Shown: positions 47,760 to 58,345 of the stretch, piece by piece
Numbering within the stretch: position 1 is the stretch's first letter
How the letters are laid out: each line of letters begins with the position of its first letter
From: Laguncularia racemosa
Lineage: Eukaryota; Streptophyta; Magnoliopsida; Myrtales; Combretaceae
NCBI GenBank assembly: GCA_037954665.1
Contig: JBBMOL010000016.1
Location: 5,332,001 to 5,396,000 of the forward strand
DNA: 64,000 bases
Direction of reading: 5' to 3'
Position numbers and translations under genes: made by a program
Notes under the pieces: generated by a model
What the model saw: only the letters and a program-made list of their open reading frames with translations
Told to the model about the DNA's origin: nothing
Databases searched by the model: none

Positions 47760-48620
47760 TTCTTGTACCTCACGATACTTCCTGAATCCATGGGGTGCGT
47801 GTTAGGACAAAAGGACGAAGAAGGGAGGGAACGGTCCATATACTACCTAAGTAAAAAGTTCATGGACGGGGAATAGAGGTATTCTAAAATAGAAAGGACT
47901 TTTTGTGCTTTGGTTTGGGTCATGCACCGGTTGAGACAGTATACCCTCTACTATCCTATTGAATTGTTAACAAGACATGATCTTTTAAAATACTTGGTAA
48001 AGAAGCCTGTTTTGTTAGGAAGGATCTCCAAATGGAAAATGCTCATATTAGAATTTGATATCACATACCTAAATCAAAATTCAATGAAAGGGCAATTGTT
48101 AGCGGATCAGTTGGTAAAACACCCAATTGAGGGAGATCTCTAAGAATCACAGGCCCAATTCCCTGATGAAAACATATTAACGGTGAAGGGTAAGAAAGCA
48201 AAAAAATACAAGATAGAGTAAAGCCCTGGATGAAAGATGTTCTTTGATGGAGCCGCCAATGTATTTGGTTGTGGGATTGGGGCAGTGCCGGTATCACCAG
48301 AAGGAACACAATTCCCCTCAGCAACGAAACTCGCATTTTCGTATACTAATAATATTGCAGAGTATGAGGCATGCATACACGACCTCAAAATGGCTTGCCG
48401 TATGGAAATCAGTGAATTGGATGTATATAGAGATTCCTCACTCATCATACTACAAACACGAGGGGAATACAAAACTAAGGACCCTAAATTAGTGCCATAC
48501 CATCAACATTTGACAGAGCTGATGGACGGATTCAAAGCAGTCACCTTCACATACATCCCAAGGACTCAAAATCAGTTTGCAGATGCCTTTGCCACACTAG
48601 CATCTATGATTCAACTAACA
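47760..48620 (+). pseudogene. Tat dual RNase H (Gypsy-type then extra archaeal-type)
   Basis: The first domain (47760-48143) has GCVLGQKDEEGRERSIYYLS, YSKIERTFCALVWVMHRL, LTRHDLLKYLV and SKWKMLILEFDITY. The second (about 48237-48620) has MFFDGAANVFGCGIGAV, NNIAEYEACIHDL, DVYRDSSLIILQ and RTQNQFADAFATLAS, as in the acquired RNase H of Tat elements. The reading frame here is shifted from RT by the poly-A run near 47730-47752. One stop lies at 47874. Confidence 0.8.
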
Positions 48621-48889
48621 GGAGGAGTCGAAGTCCAACAATTGAAAATAGAAATTGAAAATAGGCCCGCCTATTATCTGATAATCGAAAAAGCACAAGA
48701 TGACAAGCCCTGGTACTACGACATCAAAACTTTCCTCCAAGAAAGCAAATACCCTGAAATAGCTAGCAAAAATAACCAAATAACACTTAGAAGGTTAGCA
48801 AGCCATTTCTTATTAAGTGGGTCTGTGCTTTATAGAAGATCACCTGACACCACATTGCTGAGATGTGTGGACAAAAAAGAGGTATGTGA

Positions 48890-49958
48890 ACTGATGAAAG
48901 AAGTGCATGGAGGAGTATGTGGACCTCATATGAACGGACACATGCTAGCCCGAAGAATCATGAAGATGGGCTATTATTGGTTAACGATGGAATAAGACTA
49001 CATCAAATATGTCAAGCACTGTCACTTGTGTCAAGTCTATGTAAACCGAATAAACACCCCACTTAAAGAACTTCATTCATTATCTGTACCATAGCCGTTC
49101 TCCATGTGGGGAATTGATATCATCGGGCCAATTACTCCAAAAGCATCCAATGGTCACAGATTCATACTAGTAGCCATTAATTATTTCACCAAGTGGGTGG
49201 AAGCTTCATCATATGCTAGTGTCACCAAAGGGGTAATAGTCCGATTCATGAGGAGAGACATAATAGTCCGATATGAAGTTCCTGAATCAATTATCACCGA
49301 TAATGGCACCAACCTCAACGATAAATTGATGACAGAGTTCTATCAGCTGTTCAAGATAAACCACAGAAATTCAACTCCTTATCAACCTTAGATGAATGTG
49401 GCAGTAGAAGCAGCTAACAAGAACATTAAAAGAATTATTGAGAAAATGACCATCACTTATAAAGATTGGCACGAGATGCTAACATTCACCCTCATGGCTT
49501 ACAGAACCTTAATTTGAACATCTATTGGAGTTACCCCATATTCTTTGGTATATGGTACTAAGGCAGTATTGCCAATTGAAGTCGAAATACCGTCCTTCAG
49601 GATTCTGTCAGAAGCGCAATTAGATGAATCCGAGTGGGTAAAGAAAAGGGTTAATCAGTTGAACTTGATTGACGAAAAGAGACTCGCTGCATTATGCTAT
49701 AGCCAATGCTACCAACAAAGAATGGCCCGAGCATTCAACAAGAGAATAAGACCTCGATGTTTTAAAGAAGGAGATTTGGTATTAAGAAAAGTTCTCCTAA
49801 ATGCATAAGATTCAAGGGGCAAGTTTACCCCAAATTATGAGGGTCCATATGTTGTAAAAAGGGTGTTATCAGGTGGGGCCTTAATATTAGCCCAAATAGA
49901 TGGTCAAAAATTGAGAGACCCCATTAATACGGATGCTATTAAGATGTACTATCCTTAG
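48890..49958 (+). pseudogene. Tat integrase
   Basis: The zinc domain has EVHGGVCGPHMNGHMLARRI through YVKHCHLCQ. The catalytic core has MWGIDIIGP (D), IITDNGTNLN (D) and VAVEAANKNIKRI (E), so DDE is intact. The C-terminal part (RCFKEGDLVLRKV, YEGPYVVKRVLSGGALILAQ) ends MYYP at 49958. Stops lie at 48993, 49092, 49389, 49515 and 49806. All fit Trp, Gln or Arg codons changed by one transition. The frame is constant from 47910 to the end. Confidence 0.88.
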
Positions 49959-50439
49959 GCAAGAAAATTGAAATTTTGCTAAGTTTTATGAATGCCAACA
50001 ATCAGTACAAATTTCGTGAGTATGGTTTTCATTCCTTCTACAAGAAAAGTTAATGTATCTGAACGATCGATTATCTTGACTAATTGTCATTAAAAAAACT
50101 CTCATATCATTTTTATACACACACTACCCATTGCCTCATAATGAATAATGAACAATGAAATAATGATAAAGCTTAATGGGATTTTTATGATTCCACCTAT
50201 TCAAAGCATTAGACCTAGTGTGTTAATAGGATAACACCACAATCATAAGAGTCGTGCTCATAAAAAGAAAATACATCAAGGCTCTCAGCCCTGTTTAAAA
50301 CAAGAGTAAGTAGAGAAGGAGAAAACCATCACAAAGGTTCGATTATTTGGTTATTATCTACGATAAACCGGTAAGCGTGTAGAGTAAATAATCATTCATC
50401 ATGAATCACATATTCTATAAACTAGGTAGTTTAAAAGGC
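49959..50439. other. Tat 3' spacer before the satellite array
   Basis: Non-coding and without a recognised motif, lying between the integrase stop and the tandem array inside the element. Confidence 0.6.
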
Positions 50440-51045
50440 ACCTCTCATTATCATCTAACCAGTTCACCAGAAGCGTTTTTAGAAATGCTAGGTTGATAAG
50501 ATATATCCAAACATCGTTATCGGTTAGTCAGCCTATAATGAGGCACTTTCCTAGATATATTCTCTTAGGGTTGGCCTATAATGGGGCACTTTCCTAAACT
50601 TTCTTCCTTAGGGTTGTAAGTCCAAAGAAACGCTTCCCACTATCGATTAGTTAGCCTACAATAGGGCACTTTCCTAAATATTCTCTCTTAGGGTTGCAAG
50701 TCCAAAGAAGACACTTCCCACTATCAATTAGTTAGCCCACAATGGGGCACTTTCCTAAATATCCTCCTATTACAATTGCTAGTCTAGTGAGACGCTTTTT
50801 ATCATCGATCAATAAGCTTGTAAGAGCACTTTTCTAGATAATAGTTTCTTTAAGGTTGTTAGTCTTGTAAAATGCTTCCTATTATCAGTTAGCCAGCTCA
50901 TAAGGACACATTCCTAAACAATCTCTATTTAAGGTTGTCAATCTAATGAGATGCTTCCTATCATCGATTAGTCAGCTCATAAGAGCACTTTTCTATATGA
51001 TCTCTCCCTCCAAGTTGCTAATCTAGTGAGATTTTTCTTGTTTAA
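50440..51045 (+). repeat. ~80-bp satellite array inside the Tat element
   Basis: About seven units contain GGGGCACTTTCCTAAA, TTAGGGTTG.AAGTC, CGCTTCCCACTATCGATTAG and TTAGCC. The unit is the reverse complement of the one at 13774-14600. It sits between integrase and the polypurine tract, a common place for such arrays in Tat and Ogre elements. Confidence 0.87.
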
Positions 51046-51267
51046 GACCACTCCCCAAGTAGTATTAATCATCATAAAGTGATCATTTTTTTACAACACG
51101 GGATCATTAGCTCATGGAGTGTTTTCCCTATTCAAACATATAATTAAAAAACTTCCTAGTAGAACCAGGTCCAGATAGCCAGCCAATTATGGCGTTATCC
51201 ACTCAGTTTATTAGCTAAAATTGGCATCTTTGTTGTCTTTGTAGTTAAGTTTTTCAAACTTTACTAT

Positions 51268-51280
51268 AAAGAGGAGCAAT
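51268..51280 (+). other. Polypurine tract of the Tat element
   Basis: AAAGAGGAGCAAT lies directly before the 3' LTR start TGTAAACACC. Confidence 0.7.
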
Positions 51281-53203
51281 TGTAAACACCTCATTTTTGC
51301 CCTTTAATCACAAATAATATTTCATTTTTCATTTTTTTATTTTTTTATTTTTCTTCTATTTTTCATAAATGAAGGAAAAATAATGAAAAAAATAAAATAA
51401 ATAGGAATAATACACCAATTTTGGAAAATGAGGGTAGAAATAATACTAAAAGATGTTAAGTAATTTTTATAATTTTTTAGAATTTCAAAATAATATAAAA
51501 ATAATAAAAATTGTAACGCATATAAGCAAATTATGTTTAATAAAAAAAAAAAAGAAAGTGGGCTAGCTCAGTTGGTTCGGTCGCTAGCCTTAGGAGCGTG
51601 CAAGGGGGGTGAGGTCGCGAGTTTGAATTTAGGTAAAGGCACTTTGTGCTGTTTTGATTTTTTTTTTCCTCCAGCTAACACGTGGTAGCACAAGATTGGA
51701 CAACGGAATCGCACGCGCCAAGCACGTGCTTGTCTTCAACCTTCGTCCAAGATCGGTGTCAACAGCGATGAAGCAAAATTCGGCCATTTTGATTCGATTT
51801 TTTGCATAAATCCAGCAGATCTTTGACTAAAATAAGATAAACATAATCGAATTAACATGAATCTTAACAAAAATCAAAGATTTACACGAATAAAAAGGAA
51901 ATCTAAAATGGGTTTCAACCTCAAATCTGATCCTAGCTTATCAGAAGAAAATCCGAGCTTATCAAGCTCAGTTTTTAGAGTCTATAAATAGGACTCGATG
52001 AGAGGAAGCGAGGGGAGAAATCAAAAGAGATATAAAGAGAGAAATACATGAGTTTGAAACCTTTGCCGGAGTTCTTCAAGCCGTCGTCGACGACCACTAC
52101 CAAAACCACCACCAAGAGCGGTCTTTAGTGCAAAGTAATACCACCACTCGACTCCATGCCCTCGAGAACCTAGGTTTCGACTCCTTAACAGCCACCAGAA
52201 AGCCACCGTCAAAGGAGGTCCAGTCGCCACAATCTGACTCAGTTCAAACCGACCCGACTCGCAAACCTCGACCTGTATCCAGGTTAGCTGAATTTTATTT
52301 ATTTATTTATTATTATAATATGAAAAAAATAAAAATATATATATGAAGATAAAAAAAGGGGGAATTATTTTTTAGAATATGTTAATTAGAATTATGTTTA
52401 GAGTTTTTTAAATATATATATATATATATATATATGTCTATTATAATTAATAGATAATTAATAAAAATTAATAAAAAATAAAAAAATTAAATTAATAAAA
52501 AAAATAATAAATATTTTTATCACTTAGAAAACTTATTTTCATAAAAAAAATATAATTGATTTTTTTAAATTAGAGGTTTTAGTTTCTTTTTTAAAATAAA
52601 ATTATAATAAAGCTTAGACTTAGAATTTTTTTGAAAAAAAAATTAAAATGATAATAAACGTAAACCTAACATGTTTTCATAATTAAAATCAAAACAATCC
52701 ACTAAAGTTTTTATAAAAAGCGAACAACGGCCTGTTTGATCTCGAATAGCGAGTACGTAGGCACCTTTATAGGGCAACTCTAAAAAGAATAAAAATATAT
52801 TTTTTAAATTATTATTAGTATAATCCTTATATCAATTTTTTTTCTAATATTTTTTTATACTAAAAAGGATATCATAACATAATTCAGATTTCAGAAGGAT
52901 AAGGTAGTAACTTAGGGTTTTAATAAGATAGCCCTCGAGTCGAGAACCTCTAATTTTTTCTTTCTTCTTCTTTTTCTTTTGTAAGAATAAAAAGAGGAGA
53001 TTCTGTCAACTAGTTGTTTATATTAGAATTAACCCGCTCAATTAATTCTAATTCCATATTTTTTTTCCCAACTCTAGTTGGGTGGCGACTCCAAATAAAT
53101 AAAAACTTCCTAGTTCAAGTCGAGAATTTATATTGGATGAGTATATGATCTAATATGAATCGGATTAGGGAGATAATATAAAATTTTAAAATTAGACTCG
53201 ACA
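51281..53203 (+). repeat. Tat element 3' LTR (1923 bp)
   Basis: It begins TGTAAACACCTC and ends GACTCGACA, followed by the AAAAT duplication. It keeps the ~384 bp missing from the 5' LTR, including GGTGGCGACTCC near 53085. A TA microsatellite lies at about 52411-52435. Confidence 0.92.
51560..51675 (+). ncRNA. tRNA-like (SINE-like) segment inside the 3' LTR
   Basis: The A-box-like TAGCTCAGTTGG at 51564-51575 is a perfect match to the plant tRNA/SINE consensus. GGTCGCGAGTTTGAAT at 51613-51628 holds the B-box-like word. The run GATTTTTTTTT after it could end a Pol III transcript. It is aligned with the copy in the 5' LTR, so it was part of the element before insertion. Confidence 0.55.
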
Positions 53204-54246
53204 AAAATAGATTTAGAAACACAAAATTTTGTCACAAATCAAAGAAATTTCTATCTTTAAATTCCAATAAATTACAATTGAATTATTTTAATTAAAAATT
53301 TAGCAACCAAACTTAACCGCCTTACATCATAGTAATTATATTATATATTAAATGCCTTACTAATTATCTATTGTTAATAAATCTTGTAATAGTGACTTTC
53401 TAATGGATCCCTCATTAAAGCAATGCTCTTTCTTGAATACACTTAACTTTATAGTTTTATATAACTCGTAGCTGCAACACTAACCTATGTTTTTATGATT
53501 TAAGTTACATTTTCTCATATATAACTAATAACGTATAACAAAATATCTGACTTATGGTAAATTATATATAGTAAAGACATAACCTTTATTTTATTATTTA
53601 AAAATATTATTTATATTATATATTACTATATAAATTTATATATAATAAATCATAATATATATGTTTATTTATTTAATACTTTATAAATATATTATATGAC
53701 ATAAATATATTAAATAAAATATAATATTTGCTTATAAGATTGAAAATTATAATACATTATATGCAATATATTATGTTATTTATTTATGTATATATATTAA
53801 TCACTTTTAGAGGCATATCCATCTCTAAAAGTCAAGATTATTGAGAAAATAAATTTAGAGACAATTTTGCAATGGTTTTTTAAAATATATGTATGGCATC
53901 AAAATTTTAACATTTACCACTATAATATTAGAGATAGAAGTTTTGCGTCTTAGAAAGATAAGTTTAAATTTTTTACATTTAGAAATAGTTTTGTAATAGA
54001 ATCCAAAAATAAATTTTGTGCTAATTTTTTTTTCCCACAGTAGAATCAAAGACGGAATTGTGATAGAATTAAATCCCTCGCAAATTTGCTAGTAATCTAT
54101 TTTTTATTTTGTTGCAAAAACAAATAAAATTGTAAAAAAATATCTTTTTATGTCGTCACAAATTTGTTGCAAATTAATATTTTTAGAGAGAGATATTTTC
54201 TAACTTAAAATTTTTATATTTAAAGCCTTATTTTCTTATAGTGTCA

Positions 54247-54955
54247 TAAAGACATAAAAGATTTTGACATCTATTTAGAACATTGCTATCTCTTACAAGT
54301 AACCAAATTTAGATGATGCATGTTAGTTTGTTTTTTCGTAGAATTTTGTAAAAGTTTTCAAAGGATTACATGCTTTGTGTTAAGTCTTTCATTGTTTAAC
54401 ACTTTACTTATGGTGTTAGAGAAATGCACAATTTTAAACAAAAATGAAAAGAAGGAGAAACACACACACACACATAGAGTAACGGTAGCCATGTTGTTGG
54501 AGAGTATTTTTTATTTTATTGATATATGTATTTCACTCACAATGATTATGTTATTAGTCTATAAAAGTCGTGATGAATGCCTTTCTTAATAAGTATAATT
54601 GATTCTAGCCACTAATTTTCTTTTTTAAATAACCCTATCCTTTATCCTATCGAAATTGAAAATTTAAGATAAAACCTTCAATGCACTTTAGTAGCTTTCA
54701 AAACTAAACTTGATGAGCAAAAAGTATTAAAATCTCAAATTGTAGTAATGAAAATGATTTTTTCTATGAGGAAAGGAATGGAAAGTGGAAAGACTACCCT
54801 TCACTAGGTTTCCAAAAATCTTATTTTGATAAGCTAAGGTATAGTTAAAAAAAAAAATAACTTTGAGTTGTCTAGGGGTAAACTTAATACTCCTAATCTT
54901 ACATTGCAAGTGAAATATTTTCTAAAATAATTAATTTTGCTATACATATTTCTAG
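54247..54955. other. Intergenic AT-rich DNA
   Basis: No gene or repeat is supported, apart from a short CACACA run near 54461-54473. The 89-codon frame at 54320-54589 has no recognised domain. Confidence 0.5.
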
Positions 54956-54960
54956 CTAAT

Positions 54961-55319
54961 TGTTACGCATAAAGAAAAATAGTTTATGTAGTTATAATAG
55001 TTGAGTAGTTACAATAGTCTTTTATCAGTTTTAGTTACAAATGCTACTCATAATAACTACCTTTAGGAGGAAAATAATAATAATATTGTAATAAATTTAG
55101 TATAAAAGGAAATAAAGAAATCCAAAGGGTATGATTTTGATAACCCAAAAATTGGTGTGCTTCTTTTCATTTTGAGAGTGGTTTATGAGAGTGGCAATCT
55201 CTAACTTTTCCATTACTGTCCATCATCTTCATCATAGCAATCATTTAACCACTCTTATACACTCTGTTACCATAATCAACATTCATTGTTTTATTTTGTA
55301 AGATCCAATATTAGTAACA
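54961..55319 (+). repeat. 5' LTR of the miniature element
   Basis: It runs from TGTTACGCATAAAG to TTAGTAACA. It shares with the 3' copy the blocks TAGTTTATGTAGTTA, AATTTAGTATAAA and ATAACCCAAAAAT.GGTGT. A TATA-like GTATAAAAGG lies near 55101. Confidence 0.85.
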
Positions 55320-55599
55320 ATATGGTGCTTTAGTTGTAACAAACATAACTTTTCCACATTCGACCATGGATGAAATTAAGAGCATATTTCTCACATACAA
55401 CAAATTCATTAGAGTTTTATGCATTCATTGGCTACAATCAATGCTCAATTACAATCCTTATCAATTAAAGTGTATAACATGGAGTTATCACATATTCAAA
55501 ATTAGAATCCACATGTCTTAGTTGACAATTTAGACATTGTTAAAGATTCATCATTTTTCATGGACTCTATTTATTTGATTACTACGTCCCCTTGCACTC

Positions 55600-56233
55600 C
55601 TCCACCCATTCTCAAATTTACAACACAAGAGATGAATGCAAGAAGAGAAAAAGGAATTTGCTTTAATTATGATGAGCAATAACACATGAATCATAAATGC
55701 AAAAGCCCATTTATAGCATTATTTTGTGATAAAGGATGATGATACAACTCAAGAACTTGTTCCATTGGAATATAACAAAGAAGTAAAAGTTGATGATGAT
55801 ATTCTCCCTCAATATGAACAAGATGATACATCAGTCATTGAAGAACTTAGACAAGAAGAAATGAACACTATGACATTAAAGGTGAAGACTTGTGCACAAG
55901 ATTTTAAACTTCATTATCATTTTCGAAATCAACAGGAAAATGATAATCCATATGAACCTATTGCTAATATCAATCATATAGATTTTGGAAAAAAAAAGGA
56001 AAATAATATTTTTAATGATTTGTCGACTACTTGGAAGTACAATAATAAACTGCAAGATTTTAAGGGTTTTTTTTTTTTTAATTACATCCTTCTCATGCAG
56101 ATATGGCACTTGCAAGAAAGATCACAAAGATGCATTAAAGTTCTAATGCATTACTTAATCATGTTTTTGTTTTGATTTTTTTTTTCTTTCTTTCAAACTT
56201 GAGGACAAGGTTGATTTGAAGTATGAGGGAAAT
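55600..56233 (+). pseudogene. Gag-knuckle remnant plus acidic frame plus Gypsy pol tail
   Basis: Upstream (about 55625-55730) the text reads TTQEMNARREKGICFNYDEQ, then HMNHKCKSPF, a broken Gypsy gag zinc knuckle in which a Cys is Tyr. The open frame 55726-56175 (149 codons) is acidic (DDDTTQELVPLEYNKEVKVD, QYEQDDTSVIEELRQEEM), with no protein family recognised in its second half. Near 56190-56233 another frame has KLEDKVDLKYEGNCDT, like the C-terminus of Gypsy pol. RT, RNase H and integrase are missing. The middle could be captured host sequence or a family-specific spacer. Confidence 0.5.
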
Positions 56234-56575
56234 TGTGACACATAGAGAAAGATAGTTTATGTAGTTACAATAGTTAAATTGTCAATTTTTGTTAAAAATG
56301 CTTTCATAATAATTATTGGTAGGAGGGAAATAAAAGAATATTATAACAAATTTAGTATAAATAGACATAGAGAAATTCAAGGGTATGCATTTTAATAACC
56401 CAAAAATCGGTGTATGCCTCTTTCTATTTTGAGAGTGCTTTAAGAGACTGACGATCTCGAACTTTGCCATTACTTTTCGTCATCTTCATCATACAATCAT
56501 TTAATCACTCTCATACACTTTGTTATCATATTCAACATTCATTGTTTCATTTTGCAAGATCTAATATTACTAACA
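56234..56575 (+). repeat. 3' LTR of the miniature element
   Basis: It runs from TGTGACACATAGAG to ATTACTAACA, preceded by a short purine tract (TATGAGGGAAAT). It is 342 bp, slightly shorter than the 5' LTR. Confidence 0.85.
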
Positions 56576-56639
56576 CTGATGAATATTTTGTTTACATTAA
56601 GAGTAAATTTAAACACAATCCTCTTATTGTAAGCAAATT

Positions 56640-58345
56640 AGTTTTTTAAAATCATTTAACTAACGTGCTTTCTTTTCAATCTTGATTCTCATAGTACCCA
56701 CGCTACCTTTGCTAAGGAAAGAAATGGACTTTACAAGCTTAAATCTTGTACTTTGATGATAGAAGACAATCTTATGACTTATAAAAACCAATTTTTTCAT
56801 GATATACCTTGGTCTAACTATACTATTTGTTGATGAGATTTCTATTTGACATGATAGAGATCATCATAGTTTAAATGTCAATGCTGGTTATTCCTTTTTT
56901 CATGCTTATCTAAGGCATCATTCCTTATCCAAATTTACATATATTTCTGGTTGTACAAATTTTCTTGATAAGCATGATGACTTTTTCTTTGTGATGCACG
57001 TCATATATGACTTAATAGAACTTAATGGGTTAGGATAAAATAAACAACTTGATCAAGATTGAAACGAACAAATAATAACACAAGTGATAGTAACCAAAAA
57101 TAAAAGAAAAAGAGTTAGAAAGATCAAACATTGATATATATGAATTGTCTTCTACTTGTCATGATCATAAATTGTCTCCTAAAGAGAAATTAACAAGCAC
57201 TTTATTAATTATGTTCATCAATAAGTGAATACACAAGTGTTTAAGCTCATAACTAATCTCAAGTCAAGACATCACAAGATATAACACACGAACACACTTT
57301 AACTTTAGACTCTCTCTCTCTCTAGAATCAAGTAAAATTACAAATATGAGAGTGATCAAAGTTGGAATTAGTGTATACAAGTTATTCTCTCTTTGTTCCT
57401 ATTAAAATATTAGCTTGAGTGATATATTTATAGGATTCAAAAAGAAAATGCTTGAAGTACTGCTCGATTATTAGTTTTTAGCTAGTTAGTTCAAAGCATA
57501 TTGACTATGTTTTAAGCAAGTTATCATTTTTGCAATTCTTTGCTTTAGACAAGACTTTTTCTTGCTCATAGCTTAATTAAGTAAAGTATTTGTTTTTTCA
57601 AACATTAAATTATGTGAGTTTGATCATTCATCAAAATCATAGTTGAACTCTCAAGTTAAAGTTAGATAGACTTCATTTTCCTCATTTCTTTTATTTATTG
57701 CATTAACAATCATTTCTCTCTTACATCAAAGTTTGTTCAATTTAATAATGGCTCAAAAATTGTAAAGAAAGAATGCCAAAATTCTTCTCTCTTCAAGGAA
57801 TATTGCATTGACTTACCATGATACGTAATTCTAACAAAATGGGATAGTTGAGTATAAACATTGTTATTTACGAGAAACAACTCATACGTTACAATTTCAT
57901 ACTATACACCTTAGAAATTTAAGAGAGATTGTGTTTTACCTACCTATCTTAAAGAAAATGTCCATGTCCATATTATCTTGGAAAAATCCATATGACTTGC
58001 TACAGCTTGTGATTAGCCTCTTTGTGATAAATTTAAGGCTAACAATACCTTCTTTTAAGTCAAGCTTAGTTTCTTTGTCATTCTTTTTATGGACTAAAAC
58101 AAAATTCTAGATAGTGGAATATGAAATTGACTAAGATTTTCCTTAGATTAGGTTATGTGCAATCTAAACATGATAGTCACTTTTTTGTTAAATCTAATGG
58201 TGATTTTTTTTTTTTTTTTGTAGTTGCATTAGGTCTATGTGGATGTTATTTTGCAAACCCATTATTCTCTTTTGAAAACTCAATTCACAAATTTATTGTG
58301 ATACTCCATATGAGTAAAATAAAAGATGAATTATAGGAGAGTATT
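56640..58345 (+). pseudogene. Ty1/Copia pol relic (pre-integrase, integrase, RT fragments)
   Basis: In order along the plus strand: ATFAKERNGLYKLKSCTLM near 56700-56760 (pre-integrase GLYKL type), an integrase part near 57745-57990 (DCVL, then ENVHVHIILEKS or NPYDLL in other frames), and RT text MKLTKIFLRLGYVQSKHDSH with FFVKSNGDF at 58121-58210 and KIKDEL at the end. This RT phrase is typical of Copia. The run of T at 58206-58220 stands where the coding text is lost. The middle (57030-57720) is AT-rich, without coding signs. Very old and far from functional. Confidence 0.55.

Larger units (their letters stand above)
39448..53203 (+). mobile_element. Tat-lineage Ty3/Gypsy retrotransposon, complete but dead (13.76 kb)
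   Basis: Two direct LTRs (39448-40995 and 51281-53203) are flanked by the perfect 5-bp duplication AAAAT (39443-39447 and 53204-53208). Order: 5' LTR, primer site, extra ORF1, gag, protease, RT, RNase H, second RNase H, integrase, satellite array, polypurine tract, 3' LTR. The additional RNase H and the ORF upstream of gag are Tat hallmarks. LTRs differ by many substitutions and a ~384-bp deletion in the 5' copy, so the insertion is old. Stops fall mostly at Gln, Trp or Arg codons. Confidence 0.92.
39205..54243. mobile_element. CACTA (En/Spm) non-autonomous element, split by a Tat-type element
   Basis: The ends are CACTACAAGAAAA at 39205 and TTTTCTTATAGTG at 54243, one mismatch over 13 bp. 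A perfect TCA duplication flanks both sides (39202-39204 and 54244-54246). Without the nested Gypsy element the CACTA copy is about 1.28 kb. Its inner sequence has repeated words like TTTAGAGATGGAA and CAAATTTG, as in subterminal repeats. It has no transposase, so it depended on an autonomous partner. Confidence 0.88.
54961..56575 (+). mobile_element. Miniature LTR retrotransposon with gag remnant (1615 bp)
   Basis: Two direct LTRs (54961-55319 and 56234-56575) are flanked by CTAAT (54956-54960) and CTGAT (56576-56580), a 5-bp duplication with one transition. The internal part is only about 0.9 kb. It has a gag zinc-finger remnant, an open frame and a Gypsy pol C-terminal tail directly before the 3' LTR, but no RT or integrase. 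This resembles TR-GAG-like or deletion-derived non-autonomous elements. Confidence 0.82.
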
